A DNA stretch of 64,000 nucleotides from Sindora glabra (taxonomy: Eukaryota > Streptophyta > Magnoliopsida > Fabales > Fabaceae), in the NCBI GenBank assembly GCA_020226215.1, contig CM035235.1, forward strand, positions 70,829,283 to 70,893,282, written 5' to 3'. Within the stretch, counting starts at the first letter, position 1. The number at the start of each line of letters is the position of its first letter. Below, in pieces: positions 33,550 to 47,900 of the stretch. A program made the position numbers and the translations under genes. The notes under the pieces are model-generated. The model ran no database searches and was not told where the DNA came from. It saw only the letters and a program-made list of their open reading frames with translations.

Positions 33550-34439
33550 GATAATTTTAGGACCTCACTGTATTGCCTTCACTTTTTTACTGCACGTTTC
33601 AAGCATTATGAGAATGGGAATCGTGGGTCCTATTTCACATTCAGATTTTATGACATTATTCTCGAGACTCGGGATTGTAAATGTTTGAAGTGCTGCTAGT
33701 TTTTCTGGTCATCGAGTTATTGTACATAAGTGTGGGAGTCTAGAATACAAAAGGAAAAAAGTTGTTCAGCATGACTTGGATAATTAGAAATCACGTTTTG
33801 GAGTTGTAGCTTCCCCAGTGCCGTTGACTGCTAGATTGAAGAATAGGTAAAAGAACATGTCCTGAAGCCACACAGTCCATCCTCCTTCGTGTAAGATTCT
33901 TATCCATGCAGTTTTCAGATACTTTTTCAATTTGATATGGTAGGTATATTTTCTTTTCCTTCTTTTCGTCTTTAAATGAACCAAGAGTCTTGTAAAACAA
34001 TGTGTTTCCAAATATTTTATCCCCACTTATCCCTGAATATTATGGATATAACTTGGACATGTTAATTCTTATGCTATTTAATATAATTTGAATTTAATAA
34101 ATTTTTACTTATAAATAAATGATACCAATTTAATTTGAACTCGTGGTATATAAGAAAATGTGTGTGGAGGAGGTACCATTTTTGACAAAGTAAATTGCTG
34201 GCCTCCATAATTGAAACATCTATAGGCCCCAAGTCTTTGTTTACGATTGGAATTCCACACAAACAATCAATCAAACGAAGCCGCGCATATCCTTCAAGAG
34301 AGACTATTTCACTCCTGTCATCGGAGAAATCTGCACTCAATAAGAGAGAGGGTGGGGAAAGGGGGATCTTATCATGGATCTCATCTCTTTATTATTCTTT
34401 TTCCCTCTTAAAATAGGATTTTTTTTTTCTTGTACTTTG
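33550..34439. other. PP2C 3' region, then unassigned sequence
   Basis: 33550-33760 is the probable 3' untranslated region. At 34074-34340 the minus strand holds an 88-residue frame whose first half (RSEIVSLEGYARLRLIDCLC) looks protein-like but matches nothing I recognise. Its position next to the copia remnant at 34440-34620 suggests transposon debris. Confidence 0.4.
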
Positions 34440-34620
34440 GAACAAGGTAATAGGGATTGATTATTCTGCAAAATTTTCATCATGATCTCCTGATCACCGT
34501 TTAAGAAAGCAGTGTTAACATTCATACGATGAAAAGCTCTAAATCAAAATGGGTTATAAGTTCTGGTAATTTTGAAAGAATCTTTAGATGACGACGGCAA
34601 AAAAAAGTTTCAAAATAACC
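34440..34620 (-). pseudogene. Ty1/copia reverse transcriptase fragment
   Basis: The minus strand reads HRMNVNTAFLNGD, the degraded form of the copia RT signature MDVKTAFLNG, preceded in another frame by a FKITRTYNPF stretch and a stop. No LTRs were found nearby. It is a short, old relic, unrelated in position to the full element at 43-52 kb. Confidence 0.6.
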
Positions 34621-37012
34621 GATCCGTAAAACCCTTTACTATTAATTTGGCTTTAACGCTATCAATTTCTTTTGGATAATTTTTTTTAAATCGACTTACA
34701 GATAATAGGAAAAAAGATTTAACCTCACAGTAACATTAAAACTTTAATATTATTTTTATTATATTGTAATAAATCACCATTTATAATTTCATAATTGAAT
34801 AGTTTTATAATATAATTTTATAATTTATAAAAAATAATAAAAAAATAGTATTGAGTTTCAATACTACACGGTAGCATTATAAAGTTTCCCCCTTTCGGGA
34901 TGTGTTAATCATATCTATCTTGTCCACTCTCTTAACGAAAAATAAAAGGGAAAAAACAGAGACACCCGCCATGTTTATCACGACATACAGCCGAAAAGGA
35001 TAGAGGGAAAATAACAAAGTTCATTGTTCTCTGCCTTGTTGACAACACTTAACAAGAGCTTGATTTATCAGATTATCAGTTAGTTTTACAGCTAACATCA
35101 ACAAAGAAAGGGGGGAAAAATGCAAACAACACTATTTTAAATAACTGAAAAAGTGCAAAAATGTTTTCGCAAAAAAGGAAAAAGCGCAAAAAAGTAAGGG
35201 GAGAGAGAGTAAGAGAGGGCAGTGCATGCTGCTCAGCTGCAGGTCTCATCTTAATTCAGCAAACTGGACCATTTTTTTTTTTGGATGTTTTTGAGCATAC
35301 CCTAATTGAATAAATTGAACCGTAACTGCGATTGAGACGCTACTGATACTGTATGTGTGCCATATGGCCATCCAGAAGGCCTCTCTTATCCATTTGTTGG
35401 AACCATCCCTCCTTTTTTACTCTCCTCCCTATGATTGCAAATTTTTACATTCGCATGTTGTCCTGAACTTTTGTCCCCTCGCCGCGTTCCTCGTCAGCAC
35501 GTGCAACATGCCACCTCCTCCACTCATTCTTGCTCCCCGTTTCTCCTTTACTTCGTGCTTAGCCCCATGCTTTCCTTGCTCTTTTATTGCAGGCCCAAAT
35601 TAGCCCCCATCCTTTCATTTACACATATTTAATTAATTTTGGTTGTTATGCCCTTGCTTTGCTTAACTCGTGCTATTTTACACAAAATATGCTAAACCAC
35701 AAACACATGTGAGAATCAAAATCAAAAGTTATAAGAAGCGAAAGTGTTGGCATTATTTGATTGTCTTATTGAAATTTATTAATCAAGTTAAAAACAGTAT
35801 TAAGTTTAAGAAAGGCACAATTTTTTATGCAATGTAATAATTTTTGTAATACATTGTCTGCGATAAGGTTTAAGTGTAAAGATAAATATTTAATTTTTTA
35901 ATAAATTTAATTCTTCACAAATTTATTCTATTAAACATATGTACATCAAAGAGATGGTGGTCATTCCTTTCTTTTTATAATGATAAAAGTAATTAAATTT
36001 TTAAATATATACACAAAAATTAAATATTAAAATTTGAATATAGAGGAAGATATAAATTTTTTAAAAAATATTAAATATTACTTGAGTAAAAAATTCTTGA
36101 AAACGCTGATCATCTTTAAAATATGTTATATATATATCTAGGGATATTATTTTTATTTATAAACCAATTAAATTTGGTCAACATAATGAACCCCTGTTAA
36201 AACTTGATTTTGTTGCTTAACTACAGTTTTGAACATAAAATACGCAAATAAGTATTAACTTTTGGACTCCAGAAGCAATTATTTGGATCCACTAGAGAAG
36301 ATAGTATTTGTTTCGAGCAACGCACTTTTAAGTTCAACCTACACTTCTCTTTATCTTTGTCAATATGTAATTTAATTAAATGTTTAAGAACGTAGAAGTT
36401 ACGTATATTAGAATATTAGTGTTTGGCCATTTTTCCTAGCATTTGATTTGTTCAATTTGTAAATTAAGGAGGAAGATTTTAAAATGTACCATTAATACAT
36501 AGTAATTCAATGATCTTTATTAAATTTAATTAGTAATATATTTTATATAATATATTTAAAAAAATAAATATATTATATGATTAAATTCAATGATACACCT
36601 ATATCCGGTTAAGAATGCCATAATTAGTTGCGATGACTCTCAGGCTTTGGCCCCACTCTAATTAGAGTCTGTCTGAGAAGATTGAATAGCAAAACCAACA
36701 ACAACAAAAAAAGCATGACATAATAATACTATTTTGTTGGGGGCAAAAAACAGATTCTGCCAAAGTTAAAGGGCTTACAGTTAAATTCAAACATGGAAGG
36801 AACGTGCCTTTAGGCCGAAAGGGCAGTCTTCTGCATCCTATCTATTCGGACCGGCAAACCGTAACGGATATGCTTGGAATCACAAATTTCTCTCTCTTTC
36901 AAATTCTTTCCTTTCTCTCTCCACATAATGATATGTTCCACGTCATGCCACGCTGAGCCTGTGGATAAGACCCATTTCTCTCTGATCTTTTCATATATAC
37001 ATACATACATAC
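34621..37012. other. Intergenic, upstream of the DNAJ8-like gene
   Basis: No gene was found. 35350-35640 is CT-rich and less A/T-rich, with overlapping frames that lack protein features. 35750-36600 is A/T-rich. 36870-36960 has CT-rich leader-like sequence. Confidence 0.45.
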
Positions 37013-37013
37013 G

Positions 37014-37039
<26 letters not shown>
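37013..37039. repeat. (AT)n microsatellite in the 5' region of the DNAJ8-like gene
   Basis: Preceded by an (ATAC)n tract at about 36996-37011. It lies roughly 255 bases upstream of the ATG and could vary between individuals. Confidence 0.9.
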
Positions 37040-37046
<7 letters not shown>

Positions 37047-37292
37047 CCACTATGGTATTACCCTATCCTCTTGATTTATTCTGCCTGTTGCCATTCTAAT
37101 TCAGTTAATTTAAAGGTCAGACAGCCTTTCTCCATCGAATCAACTTGCCCTGCCCATTGATCCATTCTAAAATCTAAACAAATTTGTTCCTTTAAAAAAG
37201 ACCAAAGTTTGATTTTTTACAGACAAAGGTTTTTTGCGTTGTTGTGGATTGCATTTAGATATTTCTTGTTTTCGAGATTTCGAGCCACAACA

Positions 37293-38958
37293 ATGGCTGC
37301 CGCAGCTGCTGGTATTATTGGTGGTAACGTTTCATCTTCTTCCTCTTGGGTTCTATTCAGAAATAGGCAAAGGAAACAGAAAAGGGGAAACAGGGTTAAG
37401 ATTTCTTGCTCCTCTTCTTCTGTGATGGATCCTTACAAGACCTTGAGAATCCAACCTGGATCTTCCGAATCTGAGGTTAAGAGGGCTTTCAGAAAGCTTG
37501 CTTTGCAGGTTTGATTCTTAATCTTCTCTTTTTCCGATATTTAACATAAATTTTGTTCAAGGTTTGGATCTTTTTTTAATGCATTTAGTAAATTTTTTTC
37601 ATTTCCTCCTGGATTGCACTGTTATTTTAGTTTTGGATATTCTTTTTTTTTTTTTTCAGAAGTTGATCTTTTCATTTGTTTTTGCATAGAAATTGATATC
37701 AGAATAATTGGTTTTATTTGGGACTTGCTATTAATTAAAAAATAAAAAGTTGATTAGTTGGTAATTTGTTGTTTTCAGTACCATCCAGATGTATGCAGAG
37801 GGAGCAATTGTGGGGTGCAATTTCACCAAATCTACGAGGCTTATGATGTGAGTTTTCTTAAACCTTTTTAAATTCATTTATTAAATGGTAATAATATCTA
37901 AGCACTGCATTGGAAGGAGTTCCTTATTATATTTTTAGGAGGCTCCTTGTAGGGTGCATTAGTTGTCAAATGGTTGTCAATTTTTACTAAGATGCTGAAA
38001 GATAATTTTTTTTTTAAATCATTATTCTTTGTTGATGAGTCCATGAGAAACTTATAATAGCTTTGGTAATTATTTATACCCTTTAACAAGTTTGTAATTC
38101 CATAATGATATGAAGAAATGTGTTTGAGCTCCTGAATTGGATTTTCTTTGTTGAATATTATTTTGATCAAATTCATCATTTTTTTTAAAAAAAGATATCA
38201 GCACCTTAGCAGTGAAGTGACGTTTGATGTTATTCAATTTTACATGAATGCGTTAAGTAAATTATTACTCTTACTATTATTCTTTAGATATATAGATAAT
38301 ATGTCATTAATTAATAATTATCTATGTTTGGATCATGGAGATTTTTTTTGGGTAAATTTTGATTAAAGAAGGAAGAGATTATAGATTTATTATTGATCTT
38401 CCGAAGTTTTTTTAAACACCACCTATCATTACAGACCTTCCTCTACTAACTATTTTAATTATGTTAAAATCTAAACAAAGGAAGGAAGTTAAGAGTTAAG
38501 TATACATTCTCTTTTGTTCTCTTATCTCGTTGTCTCTTCTTTCTTTTCTAATTTTTGAACATACCATTAATTCGTGATTAGAAGAATAAGGTTGAATATT
38601 ATTCTCCAATTAAGTATGGTTCCAAGGCAACCAAGGCAATAACTCTATTTCTTATCTGTGGCCCCAATTTTGATGCTCATCTAATAATGGGGATTGAATT
38701 CTACTTTGGCCCCACTTTTGGATGCTTTTCTAAGAATAGGGATTGATATTTCAATGTTGCTTGTGTTAAACGCAGATTGTGATGGCCAATTTGAGAGGAG
38801 AATCAAATGAAACGACAGTGTATGAGGCATATGATGCGGGGATTGATGAGCCAATGAGAGGAATGAATGAGGCAGATTATGACATGTGGGAGGAGTGGAT
38901 GGGGTGGGAAGGAGCAGGAATCCGTGACTACTCATCTCATATTAATCCCTACATTTAA
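37293..38958 (+). CDS. Chloroplast J-domain protein, DNAJ8-like
   Basis: J-protein co-chaperone that stimulates HSP70 ATPase, predicted in the chloroplast stroma. Exons 37293-37508, 37779-37847 and 38776-38958 join in phase 0 through GT-AG introns and give 155 residues, close to Arabidopsis DNAJ8 (about 160). Residues 1-42 are rich in Ser, Ala, Arg and Lys with almost no acidic residues, as in a plastid transit peptide, ending near KISCSSSSVMD. The J-domain runs from about 46: helix II VKRAFRKLALQ, then HPD at 74-76, then CRGSNCGVQFHQIYEAYD. The C-terminus carries the family's WEEWMGWEGAG motif and ends RDYSSHINPYI. There is no Gly/Phe region or zinc finger, so it is type III. The second intron (37848-38775) is long and AT-rich. 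Confidence 0.93.
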
Positions 38959-41900
38959 GGAATTTTATGTAATTATTTAGTGTTTTAATGAATCATTATC
39001 ATCAATTGTGTAAGTTATAAGTTAGACCCACCTAGCCCCACCAAAAATAATTGGTGTTGCTTTGTGTATTGTCCTAGCGTAGTGGGTATCAAGTCAAAGT
39101 CATTGTCCTCTCTGCATATATAATTGAAGTATGAGGAACTGACTTTTTGTGTTTATACAAATCAAAATCCAAAGAAAGAGGTTCATGGCATCTATCTGTA
39201 TCTATCCCATAACACTATCCAAAAGACAATGGAGGTGTTGGCGTGAGACTATGCCATGGATTTCCTTGTGATTTGTCATATACCAAACTATTTCCTCTTT
39301 TCGCTCTCTCCCCCCTCCCCCAATGCTACACTAATAAGAAGGGTTTGATGACTATAGAAGATAATCTGGCAAACCTTGAAGTCATTATTCCTGTATTTGC
39401 ATATGAGAATAATTTTGAAATTTTTTAACCTTGGATATCAGAATATGCAGGACAATTACTTGTGAATGGTTCATACTCAAACATACAAGTGAATGTGAAC
39501 ACGGAGATAGTGCATTATGCTATTTTAGATCATAAATGAATTTTCAACAACATTCAAATTGGATAAATAGTATTTCCATATTATTCGGGAGAATATCTCA
39601 GTTCTGTTACAGTTATTTCAGTGTTTTCAAACTTTTACGATTTTTAAGTTCTTTCTTAAAATTCTCGATTTTAATTCGAGCAAGCAAAACCAACATAATA
39701 TAATTTTATGGAAATGTTTGCGCATAATATATAGCAATTCAAATCATTTAAGTAATTCATTATCTATGTATTAATAAAACAATAAGAAACATATGCATAT
39801 AGATATATATTTCTTTTTAACTATTCAATTACCAAAGCAACAAAATAAGTATTGAAGCATGGTATATGTAATAAATTTTTACAGCAAAAACAAAGTATGT
39901 TATCAAACATAAACAGAGTCATGGTATATGGATCAAACATAATAATTTATAAGAGATGGATCAAACATAATAATTTATAAAAATTTCCTTTTGAAATTTT
40001 TTTCAAAGGTATGCATCCACTTTCCAATATTTGCTAGCCCACATTTCTCACTTTTCAACCACTCATGATTTTGATGAAAAAAATGGTAAATGATATTAAA
40101 TTGGGAATTTCATATTCTGTATATGTTGTATTGGATAATTCTTAACTTATATGAAAAGTTCACGTGAAATGTGAACCCTCCAAATAATCTTAATTTGGCT
40201 TAGTGATTTTGATGATGATTGTTTAGAATTGATTAATTAAGTACAAAAATATCTTTATTGGTTTACTAGGTTGATTGTACTAGTTTAAGTCATTTACTTC
40301 CAAATTGCTCTTTGCAATGCAGTCCAGCTATTATAACATGTTCTATTGTTAAGATTTGACAAATCTGTTTTCCAGCTATTATAACATGTTTTATTGTTCT
40401 AAATGGAATAAATTTGATGTAGATAAGCTTTCCAAACCAAATATATGAAACAAAGGTGTCTTAAACCATCAAAATTCAGAAAAATTTTAATGTATGCTTT
40501 TTGCTTCTACATCTTCGTGGTTCGGTATTTTTGTGGAATTTTGAAACTTCTACAAATTGCTCTCTGCTTCCGCCACCTTACGCTGACTTAGTTGCAAAGT
40601 TTTAAATTATGGAATATTTGGAAAGAGCAAATAAAGGACTGAGGTAGAAAGAGACTTGTTAGAATAAAAATTCAAATTTTCTGAAGGAGGAACCTGAATA
40701 TACTTTCATAATAAAGAGAAGAGCAAACAGCATCAAATATAATATGCTGACTTGAAAAGGATTTAATATTAGAAGTGCTTAATGGATCTCGATTTTATGG
40801 GTTTGGTGGATTGAATTTATCAAAAATAAGGTCATGTACCATTAATTTATCTCATGAGTTTGGCTTATCAAGCCAATACTCAAATTAAATTATAAGTCGC
40901 TTGTACGTTGATTTGATTCATTTCTAGCTCTCCTCACAAGGATGCATTTTTCTTTAAATTATTGAATCTCTATACATTGATACTATTGTCTTTTTTTGTT
41001 ACCTTTTACCTTTATACACTTTATTATTTATAATTACTAATTATTTACTTAATTTTTCATAATTTAGTTACTAGTTGCTCTTTGGAGAAGTTAAAAAAGA
41101 AAAAGATTTTAAAGTTTATATTCATGCTTTGAAATACCAATTCACCTTTCTCGTGTTATTTTTATCTTATCAACCCATAATAATGTATAGTCATTTAGAC
41201 AATTTGAGAATAAAAATTAACTATTTACAGCTATCATCTTGCATAATTTTCACACCATAATTCATTTAAAGACTAATAATCAGTAGTTATTTCTCCTATA
41301 GTTGACTATAAGACTAACGTGATCTAATAAGGGATTAATAAGTTTAAAATGTTATTACTTCTTCATTTCAACTCCATTTTTAGCAAATATTGAAAAGTTA
41401 ATTGAGTGTACTTTAAAATAAAGGTAGCAAATGAATAGGTTAGAATAGATATGGATCAAGTCAAAAGTAGATAAGTTATTGTTGATCCATTTATCCATTT
41501 ATAACTTAATATAAAATTCTAAATAGATGATGGATGACCTATGATCTTTGGATATATAGTTAATCTGATCCATCCATTTACCTATTAAATTATTATAATT
41601 TTATATTTTATCATTTTTATTAACATTATTTTTCATCACTATTTTATATTTATTTGTATCATTTCAAAACAAACTTATGTTAATAGAATTTCTATTCTTT
41701 ATTTTTACTTTCTTTTTAAAATTATAGTTTTTATCTCATTTTCTTAACATTAATTTCTTAAAATTATTTCAATACTAAATGTAGTTGATTAAAGATTAAT
41801 ATACATAAATAAAACTTATTTAGTTAAAATGGAAATCACAATAAAATTAAAAATATTTAAAATTATAAATTAAATGAATTCTTTTATAATAATAAATTAC

Positions 41901-43280
41901 ACTTTTAAAATTACATATATATATATATATATATATATATCAATAATTAAATTTTAATTTACAAAATATCACCTATAAAATAAAAATTAACTTTGCTAGT
42001 GTATTGATATTTGTAAAGTATAGCCAAGGATATAATATATAGCTATATAGTATATTAGATATGACATGTAACATTATAAAATTTTTTTTATTTAAAAAAT
42101 TTAAAAAGAAAAATTTGAGATTATTTTTAAGTTTCAATAGTAAAGACAATAAATTATATAGATTTTAGTACAAACAATTGGATTTGATTTCACTTTTTTA
42201 TAAAAAAATTGATATCTTCATGTATATAAAAATATTATAATATTTCATTTCAAATAATTAATTTTAAAACATTTAAATTATATTAAAATTTTGAAGATAT
42301 TTTATTATAATATTTTCTTTATTTTATGATATTATTTTGTACAATGCATAAATCTACCTCTTATAAATATAAATGAATAAATAATTATCCATGTATTGAT
42401 TCAATATGACCTTCATTTCAATTGGTCAATAATGATCCGATCCATATTTATTCTAAAGTTGAAATAAATGGATATAAATGGGTTAAAATAAATATGGATA
42501 TAAATGGAATTATCAAGTTTACTTTAAAATGAGACTAATTTTTATGCATATATCATTTATAATTTTTAAAATATAATTAAAATATTAAGCAAAATTTATG
42601 AGGATTGGATTATGAAAAATTAATTTTTAGACTTAATTTGAAAAAATCATAATTTTTTTCATATTTTAATCATTTTAAACAAATAATTTAGGAGCTTATT
42701 TTCATTTGAAATAAAATGCACAATCAAATGACAAGTATTTTGTCGGATATGATTAAAAGAATGGCAAAATATCAAAATTAAAAAAAATCAAAGCTCACAT
42801 CTCATTTATTTTTGAATCAACCTTTAGAATATCTTGTGAAAATATAATTGTAAGTTTTTTTTTAAACATTTTGATTAAATTAAGATCTAAAATTATGTTT
42901 TTATTTTTATATAATGAAAAATACTATTTTATGAAAAAAAATTAAGCTTAAATGTAGATGTTATACTCAATGAAGTCTTTAGACTTTGTTAATGCTTGCA
43001 ATCTTTTAAAATTTCAATATTCTTATCCTTTAATACTACAAACATTTCTTTTTTATCGACTTTATATATTTTTCCTTCTTAAGTTAAGTGTGATAAAATA
43101 TTTCATTACATTATTTCAATGCACACTCTTCTTTTTTCCAAACAATCCCATAAAATATATATAAATTTTTATAAGTCATATAACTAGTCTAATTTAATAT
43201 TTAATGATGTGTGTATGCATAATTTATATAGGAAAAATACATTAAATTAGTGAAAAACATATATATAACTATCATGTAAT
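38959..43280. other. Intergenic, 4.3 kb, no gene seen
   Basis: It contains short direct repeats: ATGGATCAAACATAATAATTTATA twice near 39928 and 39956, and CCAGCTATTATAACATGTT twice at 40324 and 40372. An (AT)n array lies at 41915-41940. AGATATGGAT-type words occur near 41440 and 42490. The open frames (39243, 41075, 42958) are hydrophobic by A/T bias and are not called. Confidence 0.5.
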
Positions 43281-43285
43281 AAAGA

Positions 43286-43768
43286 TGTTAGAATTTTCAA
43301 ATCTATAATTAAGAAATAATATTTAAACAAGCTAAAAGTTCATAAAGAAAAGTACAAGAATTGCACAAATTGTATAAAGAGTTTTGAATTACCTGACCTT
43401 TTTGTTGCATTTATTAGATCACATCAGAAAAATCTTATAAAAAAGGAAGGAAGAAAATGAGGGATGGTTCACTGTCCACATGCCCTTTGGGTGAGTCTAT
43501 AAAGAGAAATTTAGTAAATACAAATCTATAACTTAATAGAAGACTGCAACTCACTTTATAAAAAGGTATTAGGGACTTAAATCCTCATTGTAACCCAACC
43601 AAGATTAATTAATACATCATAGTTAACCTAGTGTCAAGGTATACACACACACTTTTTATATTTTATATTATACAATATGGCCTAGGTATTATTATTATAT
43701 TAATGATATTAAATTATTTATTTAATCCAACTATATTAAAATGTGTTAGTCCACTAAAAATATTTACA
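43286..43768 (-). repeat. 3' LTR of the copia element
   Basis: 483 bp, TG...CA bounded on the genomic strand. It matches 51575-52048 along its whole length with substitutions and small indels. Confidence 0.92.
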
Positions 43769-43781
43769 ATCTCCCACTTGG
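43769..43781 (-). other. Polypurine tract of the copia element
   Basis: On the minus strand CCAAGTGGGAGAT directly abuts the 3' LTR. AAGTGGGAGAT is the typical plus-strand primer site of plant copia elements. Confidence 0.85.
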
Positions 43782-44299
43782 ATAACACATTTTAATGCAT
43801 AAAAACTTGGATTACAATATATGGTCACATTCAAACAATGTCATTAATGCAATATATACCATTATAACCATAGGTCAAATATGAGTATTCAACAAATACA
43901 TACCTAATCATCTGATAGGGTTGAAAAGATATATATTTATAAAACACCCATTCCAAAATAACCATATAAAAGAAGTGAGTGTGCAATCAAAATGATCCGT
44001 ACATCCGCCTAAGATGCATTTATAATAATTTGAGATAAGATTTAAATGTCTTCTTATATTGCCATAATACAATATATGCACTTTTTACAATATAAGAAAA
44101 TGACTATATTATATTATCATAAAATCTCAACATCAATTTGTTTGGTATTTCAAATATAAAATTCTTTCACTAACCCAAAACATTAAAAGATTCAACAAAG
44201 CCCATACCCAATATATGTCTTTCAATTATTTCTATAGTAAGGCCTTTGGTTAGTAGATTTGCAAGTATATAATATGATAAAATGTGCTGTATTTAAGTG

Positions 44300-47165
44300 A
44301 GATGCTTATGTATCTTCTATCATAAATTGATACTTTACATTAAAATATTTCATGTGGACCAAACTTTAGTTGTTTTGAGAAAAGCTTACAATGGTAGTAT
44401 TATTGCAATAAATGGTCTAAGGTTTTAAAATGCTTTCAACTAAGTAAAACTCAGAAATAAAATTTCTTAACCATATAGCCTCTCGAGTTGCTTTATAGCA
44501 AGTGATATACTCCACTTCCATAGTGGAGATTGCTGTTAATGACTATTTTCACACTTTTCTATGATACAGCTCCTCTTACAAGCATAAAATTTATCCAAAT
44601 ATTAATTTTTTATCATCTGGACAACGTGTAAAGTCAAATTTTAAATAACTTGTACAAACCAAATCACTTAACCTTTTATACGTTAACATATAATTCTTTG
44701 TACCCTAAAGGTATCTTATGACTCTCTTGACTATTATCCAATATTTTTTACTAGAATTACTCAAATATCTCTCAAGTACATTAATTGCAAAAGTAATATC
44801 TGGGTGTGTACATATTTGAGCATACATCAGACTACCAACGATTGAAACATATGGGACCAAACTCATTCTGGATTTCTCATTATCATTTTAAGGATATTAG
44901 ACTCTTGAAAATACTTCAACTTTTTGAATGGGCGAAAAATTATATAAACATGAAGCCATATTAAATCTCTTAAATACTTTATCAATTTACGATTTTTGAG
45001 ACAAACCAAGCAAGCCCCGGGATTTATCACGATGAATTTTTATGCTAAGCACAAAAGATGCATTTCTGAGATCTTTCATATTAAAATTATGTGACAATAC
45101 CCTTTTTGTTTCATTCAACAAGCTTATATCATTACTCGCAAGGAGAATGTCATCAACATAAAACACAAGAATCACAAAATTGCTTGCATTCATTAAATAA
45201 TAGATGCATTGATCCACTGCATTCTTCTTAAAACTGAAAGAAGTTACAACCTCATCAAACTTAAGGTACCATTGTTTGGATGATTGCTTCAAGCCATATA
45301 TTAACTTATTTAACTTGCATACTAAATGTTATTTTCCCTTCTCTTCGAAATCATCTAATTATTTTATGTAAATTATATCTAACAGGTCACCATTAAGAAA
45401 GACAGTCTTCATGTCAATTTGGTGTAGTTTCATATCAAAATGAGCTATTAAAGCCATCACAATTTGAAATGAATCTTTAGTTAAGATTAGAGAGAAAGTC
45501 TCTTTATAATTCACTCTTTTATTTTGAGTGTAGTCTTTAGTTACTAATTTAACCTTGTATCTTTCAATCTCACCTTGAGCAGTATGTTTAGTCTTAAAAA
45601 TCTACTTGCACCTAATTGGTTGATGCCTTACAAAAAATTCCACCAAATCCCATGTATTATTTTTATACATTGAATCTATTTTTTCTTCCATAGCATGCTT
45701 TCATTATGAAGAATTAGAACTTGAAATAGCTTTTAAGAAATTAATGAGATCTGAATCATCATTCACATCAAACTCATGTTCTTACAAGTAAATCATATAA
45801 TCATCTACAATTGTCTGTCAACAAGTTCTTTATAACCTTTTTAAGGGAACTTCTTCAATCATAATATTCGATTCAATCACTGGATGAATTAGATTAATTT
45901 GTGGCTCAATCATTAGTTTATTTGGATTAATTTGTGACTTTATATAAAATGGTTTGACTAAAGGAACTATAAGAGAAACAATACTTTTCTTATTAGCCAT
46001 TTATGAGACACTGCTTTGTTCTTCTTTAAAAGTAATCTAGGGTGACTTACTCCCATTGTTCAACTCATTCTTAAAATAAATAGTATGATTTAACTTCATA
46101 ATTTTTGTTGAATGTGTTGGGCAATAAAATTTACTTCCTCTTGAACTAATGTAATAATAAATAAAATATCTACTGACTGTTCTCGATTCAAGTTTCCCGG
46201 TGTGCGACTTATAAGGCCTGATTTCTACTTTGTAATCCCATTCATGAAAAGGTTTCAAGTTAGGCTTCTTCCCATACATCAGCTTATAAGGAATCCTTGG
46301 CGTAGATTTACTTAGAACTTAATTCAACACATATGTAACAACTCTTAGAGCATCACCTCATAAAAAATTTAGTAAGGTTAAATGAGCAATCATACATCGT
46401 GCCATCTTTATAAGTGTTTTATTTTTTTGCTTTGCAATTCCATTCTGCTCTAATGTACCAGGCAAGTGTAACTTGCTTATATTCTACATTTTTGTAAGTA
46501 TCTTGCAAAAGTACTAGGATTACTTCCTGTTTCATCATGTTTGCCATAAAATTTACCGCCTTTATCTGAGTGTACACATTTGATCTATTTCCCTAATTTT
46601 AGTTTAATTGCAACTTTGAACTTTTTGAACGCTTTTAATGCTTTAGACTTTTTAGAAAGAAGCTCCACCAATCTAAATCTTAAATGGTCATCAATAAAAG
46701 TAATAAAATATTTGAAACCTCTCATTATATTAGGTGAGATAGGTCTACACATATTAGTATGGATCAATTCTTGAATACTTTCTTTCTTAGTTCTCTTCCC
46801 TTTTCTAGCTCTAATTATTACCTTTCCTTTAATGCAATTTACGCAGATGCTGAAATATGAGAAGTCAAGATCAAGTAAGACTTCTTCTTTTATTAATCAT
46901 TTTATTCTTTTTCTAGAGACATGGCTTAATCTTACATGCTAAACCATTGAAGATGTTTCATCATATCTTTTCCTTTTATTTCCAATAATAGTGTTGACGA
47001 AATTTTTAAAATTATTATTTAAATTAATTTTATATAGACCATCACACAACGTACCAATTCCAATAATAGAGGAATCGTAATATAACTTAAAATTTTTATT
47101 TCCAAATAAACATGAATATCCATCCTACTCCAAACAAGTTATAGAAATTAAATTCCTTCTCATGG
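44300..47165 (-). pseudogene. Copia pol remnants: integrase, reverse transcriptase, RNase H
   Basis: Integrase: the frame at 46585-46767 holds FKYFITFIDDHLRF, and its start reads IHTNMCRP where copia has HTD-x-CGP, so the first catalytic Asp is Asn. 46037-46279 holds YKLMYGKKPNLKPFHEWDYK and SRGSKFYCPTHSTKI, the integrase C-terminal part. Reverse transcriptase: 44987-45292 keeps FYVDDILLASND, with YVDD at residues 45-48 of that frame. Pieces of RNase H follow down to about 44300. Many stops separate the blocks. No function is expected. Confidence 0.85.
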
Positions 47166-47175
47166 AAGATATAAA

Positions 47176-47810
47176 TGTTGGGAATTCGGATTATCACATG
47201 CAGCGAAATTTTAAATTTTGATCCGAATTCTACCTAGGATCCATGCAAAAAGCATAAGTCAATGATTAGGGTTTTACCTATTGGGCACTCGTGTTTCTAC
47301 TGATCAAAACTTGAGAGCGGATGAATCAAACGCCGGCCGAAAGGTACAGCGTCTCTACGGTATCCACACGGAGTGAACAACGACCTCTCACCCTCCACGC
47401 GTCTGCTAGGATGCGTTTTTCTCTCTAAGAATTAGGATCGGATATTTTCTGAGTGATTTTGAGTTTATATGGAAGCTTTGGACGTGATTATTAAGTGCTG
47501 CCCTCAAGTCCCCTTTTATAGAACTTAGGCAAGCCATAATCCTAGTCCTACTAGGATAATGCTTGCAAAATCCTAATCACACTTAACAACTCATCTTATC
47601 CTTATCCTAGAGATAATGGGAAGAGATAGGACTTATCTATTAATTATCTAATATTAGATAATAATATTATCTCATAATATAAATATCTTAATTATTAGAT
47701 AATTACATATAGTTATCATATATTAGAATAATATTATCTCATAATATATTTATCTAATATCTGATAAGATAATTATTTGATATTTCTTTAATATCAAATA
47801 ATATCACATA

Positions 47811-47900
<90 letters not shown>

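Noticed and set aside
35355..35632. Two overlapping Pro/Ser/Phe-rich frames of 65-82 residues
   Set aside because: Both arise from a CT-rich stretch. They overlap in different frames with no sign that either is selected as protein.
9098..38958. HSP70 and J-protein genes as a functional chaperone cluster
   Set aside because: They are 26 kb apart with an unrelated phosphatase between, on opposite strands, and one is cytosolic while the other is predicted plastidial.
41410..42530. Possible element bounded by similar AGATATGGAT words
   Set aside because: The similar words are in direct, not inverse, orientation. They are short and A/T-biased, and no target duplication was found.
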